Assembly: GCA_002308595.1 (NCBI GenBank)
Contig: DBWH01000009.1
Coordinates: 1 to 16,229, forward strand
Direction: 5' to 3'
Source of the DNA: Mageeibacillus sp. UBA1243
Lineage (GTDB): Bacteria > Bacillota > Clostridia > UBA1212
Length of the DNA: 16,229 nucleotides
Position 1 is the first letter of the stretch, and every line of letters begins with the position of its first letter. Made by a program: the position numbers and the translations under genes. Of the stretch, positions 14,439 to 16,229 are shown piece after piece. The notes under the pieces are model-generated. The model saw only the letters and a program-made list of their open reading frames with translations. It had not been told where the DNA came from and did no database searches.

Positions 14439-15188
14439 TTATTCGTAATCTACAACGTCTACCCAAGAGAGCAGGAACTCGCGTTCTTTTTCATTGCTTT
14501 TAACCGACTGCGACGCGGCAACGATAGGCATCCACTTCTGGACGTACTGTTTGGCGGTACCGCTCTTCTCGCAGAACATGTCAAGGTATTTGTCCGCGCC
14601 GTCGATGTCGCCGTTCAGCCAGAACAGCAGGTACGTGCGGGCGATGTCGGCCGAGGCGTTGCCCTGTGTGGCGTGCGACCAGTCGAGAATGAAGGGCGTG
14701 CCGTCCTCCGCGATGATGATGTTGGAGGGGTTGAAGTCGCCGTGGCAGACCTTGTCGTGCTTAGGCATACCCTCAAGGCGTGTGTGAAGGTCGTAGCGCG
14801 TGCGCTCGTCGATGTTTGCCTGGCTTATCTTCCGGTTCATCTTGTCCTGCAGCTTGTTGAGAAGAGGGCACTTCTTTGCGTGCACCGAAATCTGCAGATT
14901 GACAAGAAGCTCAAGATACTCGTCCTTCTTTTCCGGGTTCTCCTCCATGAGCTGGGCAAGGGTCTTTCCCTTGATGTATTCGGAGACTATTGCCCATTTC
15001 CCGTCGATGGTCGTAACTTCGAGAATTCTCGGAATGTTGAGGCCTGTCTCTTCAATCCTTGCCTGGTTTAAAGCTTCGTTGAGAACGTCGGCTTTGGAAT
15101 AATCCTCATTAAATACTTTAACACATCTTTCGCCGTCGCGGTAGATGGTTTTATTATTTCTCACGGCAATTACTCTGTCAAGTTTCAT
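14439..15188 (-). CDS. aminoglycoside-phosphotransferase-fold kinase (APH/choline kinase-like)
   Basis: This 249-residue protein has the APH-type kinase core: nucleotide-binding lysine in CVKVF (K24), the hinge-like EYIKGKTLAQL (70-80), the catalytic loop CHGDFNPSNII (H149, D151, N156) and the metal aspartate in FILDWSHA (D169). All catalytic residues are kept, so it should phosphorylate something; members act on small molecules, sugars, lipids or proteins. There is no sign that it is an antibiotic-resistance gene. It begins 12 bases after the adhE stop, with a perfect AAGGAGG. Its place between adhE and the sensory hydrogenase genes suggests a regulatory or metabolic role in that system; this is inference. 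Confidence 0.8.
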   Translation of the reverse strand: MKLDRVIAVRNNKTIYRDGERCVKVFNEDYSKADVLNEALNQARIEETGLNIPRILEVTTIDGKWAIVSEYIKGKTLAQLMEENPEKKDEYLELLVNLQISVHAKKCPLLNKLQDKMNRKISQANIDERTRYDLHTRLEGMPKHDKVCHGDFNPSNIIIAEDGTPFILDWSHATQGNASADIARTYLLFWLNGDIDGADKYLDMFCEKSGTAKQYVQKWMPIVAASQSVKSNEKEREFLLSWVDVVDYE

Positions 15189-15200
15189 TTTTCGGCCTCC

Positions 15201-16229
15201 TTAAGCTTTTTTGCCCTTGCGGTAGATCGCTTTGACCGCGTCAACCTCAACTGTTTCGATGTCTGCGGCTGTGGGTTTCTCCGTTTCTTTAAACGTTCTT
15301 CCGTAGTACGCGTTGAGATACATCTGCTTGATCTCGCTCATGAGGGGGTACCTCGGGTTGGCGCCTGTGCACTGGTCATCGAACGCCTGCTCAACCATAT
15401 CGTCAAGCCTTGCGAGGAAGTCCTGCTCGTCAACGTTGTAATCCTTGATGGTGGGTTTGATACCGACTCTTGCTTTGAGGTCGTCGATCGCCTTGATGAG
15501 GTTCTCAAGACTCTCTGTGTCGTTCTTGCCGCCAAGGCCGAGGCTTTCCGCAACATCCGCGTACCTTCTCAGTGTGTGCGGGTGATCGTACTGCGGGAAC
15601 GTGCCCATCTTGGCGGGTACTTCTGCAGCGTTGAAGCGGAGAACTTCATCGATGAGGAGCGCATTGGCGATACCGTGCGGGAGGTGATGGAACGCGCCGA
15701 GCTTGTGAGCCATCGAGTGGCACACGCCAAGGAAAGCGTTCGCGAAAGCCATACCTGCCATCGTTGCGGCATTGGCCATTTTCTCCCTTGCCTCGACGTC
15801 CTGCTGACCGTTGTCGTAAGCCCTCGGGAGGTACTTGAAGATGGTCTGAAGGGCCTGCTTGGCGAGACCGTCGGTGTAGTCCGTGGCCATCATGGAAGCG
15901 TATGCCTCGAGTGCGTGGGTCACCGCGTCGATACCCGAAGCAGCTGTGAGACCGCGGGGAGCGCTCATGTGGAAGTCTGTGTCAATTATCGCCATTTTAG
16001 GCAAAAGCTCGTAGTCTGCGAGGGGGTATTTGACGCCCGTCTTCTCGTCGGTGATGACCGCAAAAGGTGTCACTTCGGAGCCTGTGCCTGCGGAAGTCGG
16101 GATGGCGATGAAGTATGCCTTCTCACCCATCTTAGGGAACGTGTAGACTCTCTTGCGGATGTCCATGAAGCGCATTGCCATGTCCATGAAGTCTGCCTCG
16201 GGATGCTCGTAGAGAACCCACATGATCTT
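15201..16229 (-). CDS. adhE: AdhE C-terminal alcohol dehydrogenase domain (5' truncated by window)
   Basis: The frame stays open to the window edge, where codons for Lys-Ile precede MWVLYEHPEADF. This is the interior of bifunctional acetaldehyde/alcohol dehydrogenase AdhE, not a start. Visible are GTGSEVTPFAVITDE, the iron ligands Asp and His in GIDAVTHALEAY, and two more ligand histidines in CHSMAHKLGAFHHLPHG. NPRYPLMSEIKQMYLNAYYG near the C-terminus is typical of AdhE rather than single-domain Fe-ADHs. The domain reduces acetaldehyde to ethanol with NADH; the acetyl-CoA-reducing N-terminal domain and the operon promoter must lie to the right. It appears to be the first gene visible of the hydrogenase operon, 12 bases before the kinase-like gene. 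Confidence 0.92.
   Translation of the reverse strand, partial: KIMWVLYEHPEADFMDMAMRFMDIRKRVYTFPKMGEKAYFIAIPTSAGTGSEVTPFAVITDEKTGVKYPLADYELLPKMAIIDTDFHMSAPRGLTAASGIDAVTHALEAYASMMATDYTDGLAKQALQTIFKYLPRAYDNGQQDVEAREKMANAATMAGMAFANAFLGVCHSMAHKLGAFHHLPHGIANALLIDEVLRFNAAEVPAKMGTFPQYDHPHTLRRYADVAESLGLGGKNDTESLENLIKAIDDLKARVGIKPTIKDYNVDEQDFLARLDDMVEQAFDDQCTGANPRYPLMSEIKQMYLNAYYGRTFKETEKPTAADIETVEVDAVKAIYRKGKKA

Noticed and set aside
14419..14466. N-terminal extension of the first ferredoxin gene to 14466
   Set aside because: The extension overlaps the kinase-like gene's end and the GGGAGG that serves the 14418 start; the paralogue has no such extension.
1..16229. Search for tRNA, rRNA, CRISPR arrays and riboswitches
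   Set aside because: No cloverleaf, rRNA core, regularly spaced repeat or recognisable riboswitch was seen; intergenic regions are all shorter than about 215 bases apart from the insertion sequence.

Overview
The window looks like part of the chromosome of a strictly anaerobic, fermentative member of the Clostridia (Firmicutes). Three things suggest this: two [FeFe]-hydrogenase-family proteins, a bifunctional AdhE, and strong AAGGAGG-type ribosome binding sites. An Oscillospiraceae- or Lachnospiraceae-like gut or rumen bacterium is a reasonable guess, but the sequence cannot settle it. Most of the window is moderately GC-rich. The first ~1.08 kb is clearly AT-rich and is an insertion sequence.

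Left edge to 2158: an IS1182-like element carries a transposase with an in-frame internal deletion that removes two of the three DDE residues. It abuts a short stretch with coding-like codon use that it may have interrupted. Next, on the minus strand, is a radical SAM protein of the PflA-like COG1313 type.

2370-6782, plus strand, is one tightly packed operon: a membrane-anchored polysaccharide deacetylase, tsaE, tsaB, rimI, a degenerate EPSP-synthase-like protein, and a small YunG-like protein. From tsaB onward the genes overlap by 4 to 20 bases. A hairpin plus T-run terminator closes the operon. The three middle genes are a classic t6A/ribosomal acetylation cluster. The EPSP-synthase-like gene has lost key catalytic residues and is the oddity of this operon.

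6863-9436, minus strand, is a stand-alone 857-residue cytoplasmic glycoside-hydrolase-like protein with its own good promoter.

9631 to the right edge, minus strand, is one operon read right to left: adhE (5' end outside the window), an aminoglycoside-phosphotransferase-fold kinase, two tandem thioredoxin-like [2Fe-2S] ferredoxins, a sensory HydS-type [FeFe] hydrogenase with PAS domain, a SpoIIE/PP2C phosphatase with an uncharacterised C-terminal domain, and a group-B-like [FeFe] hydrogenase. Spacings run from an 8-base overlap to about 20 bases, and a hairpin terminator follows. The likely theme is redox control: a hydrogen- or redox-sensing protein signals through a phosphatase, with a kinase-fold protein nearby, in the same transcript as the two enzymes that dispose of electrons as ethanol and as hydrogen. 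This is the strongest candidate here for an incompletely described system.

The octamer CCTTGGCG and its complement occur about 19 times across the window but never in the insertion sequence. Much of this coincides with codon pairs, but not all of it.
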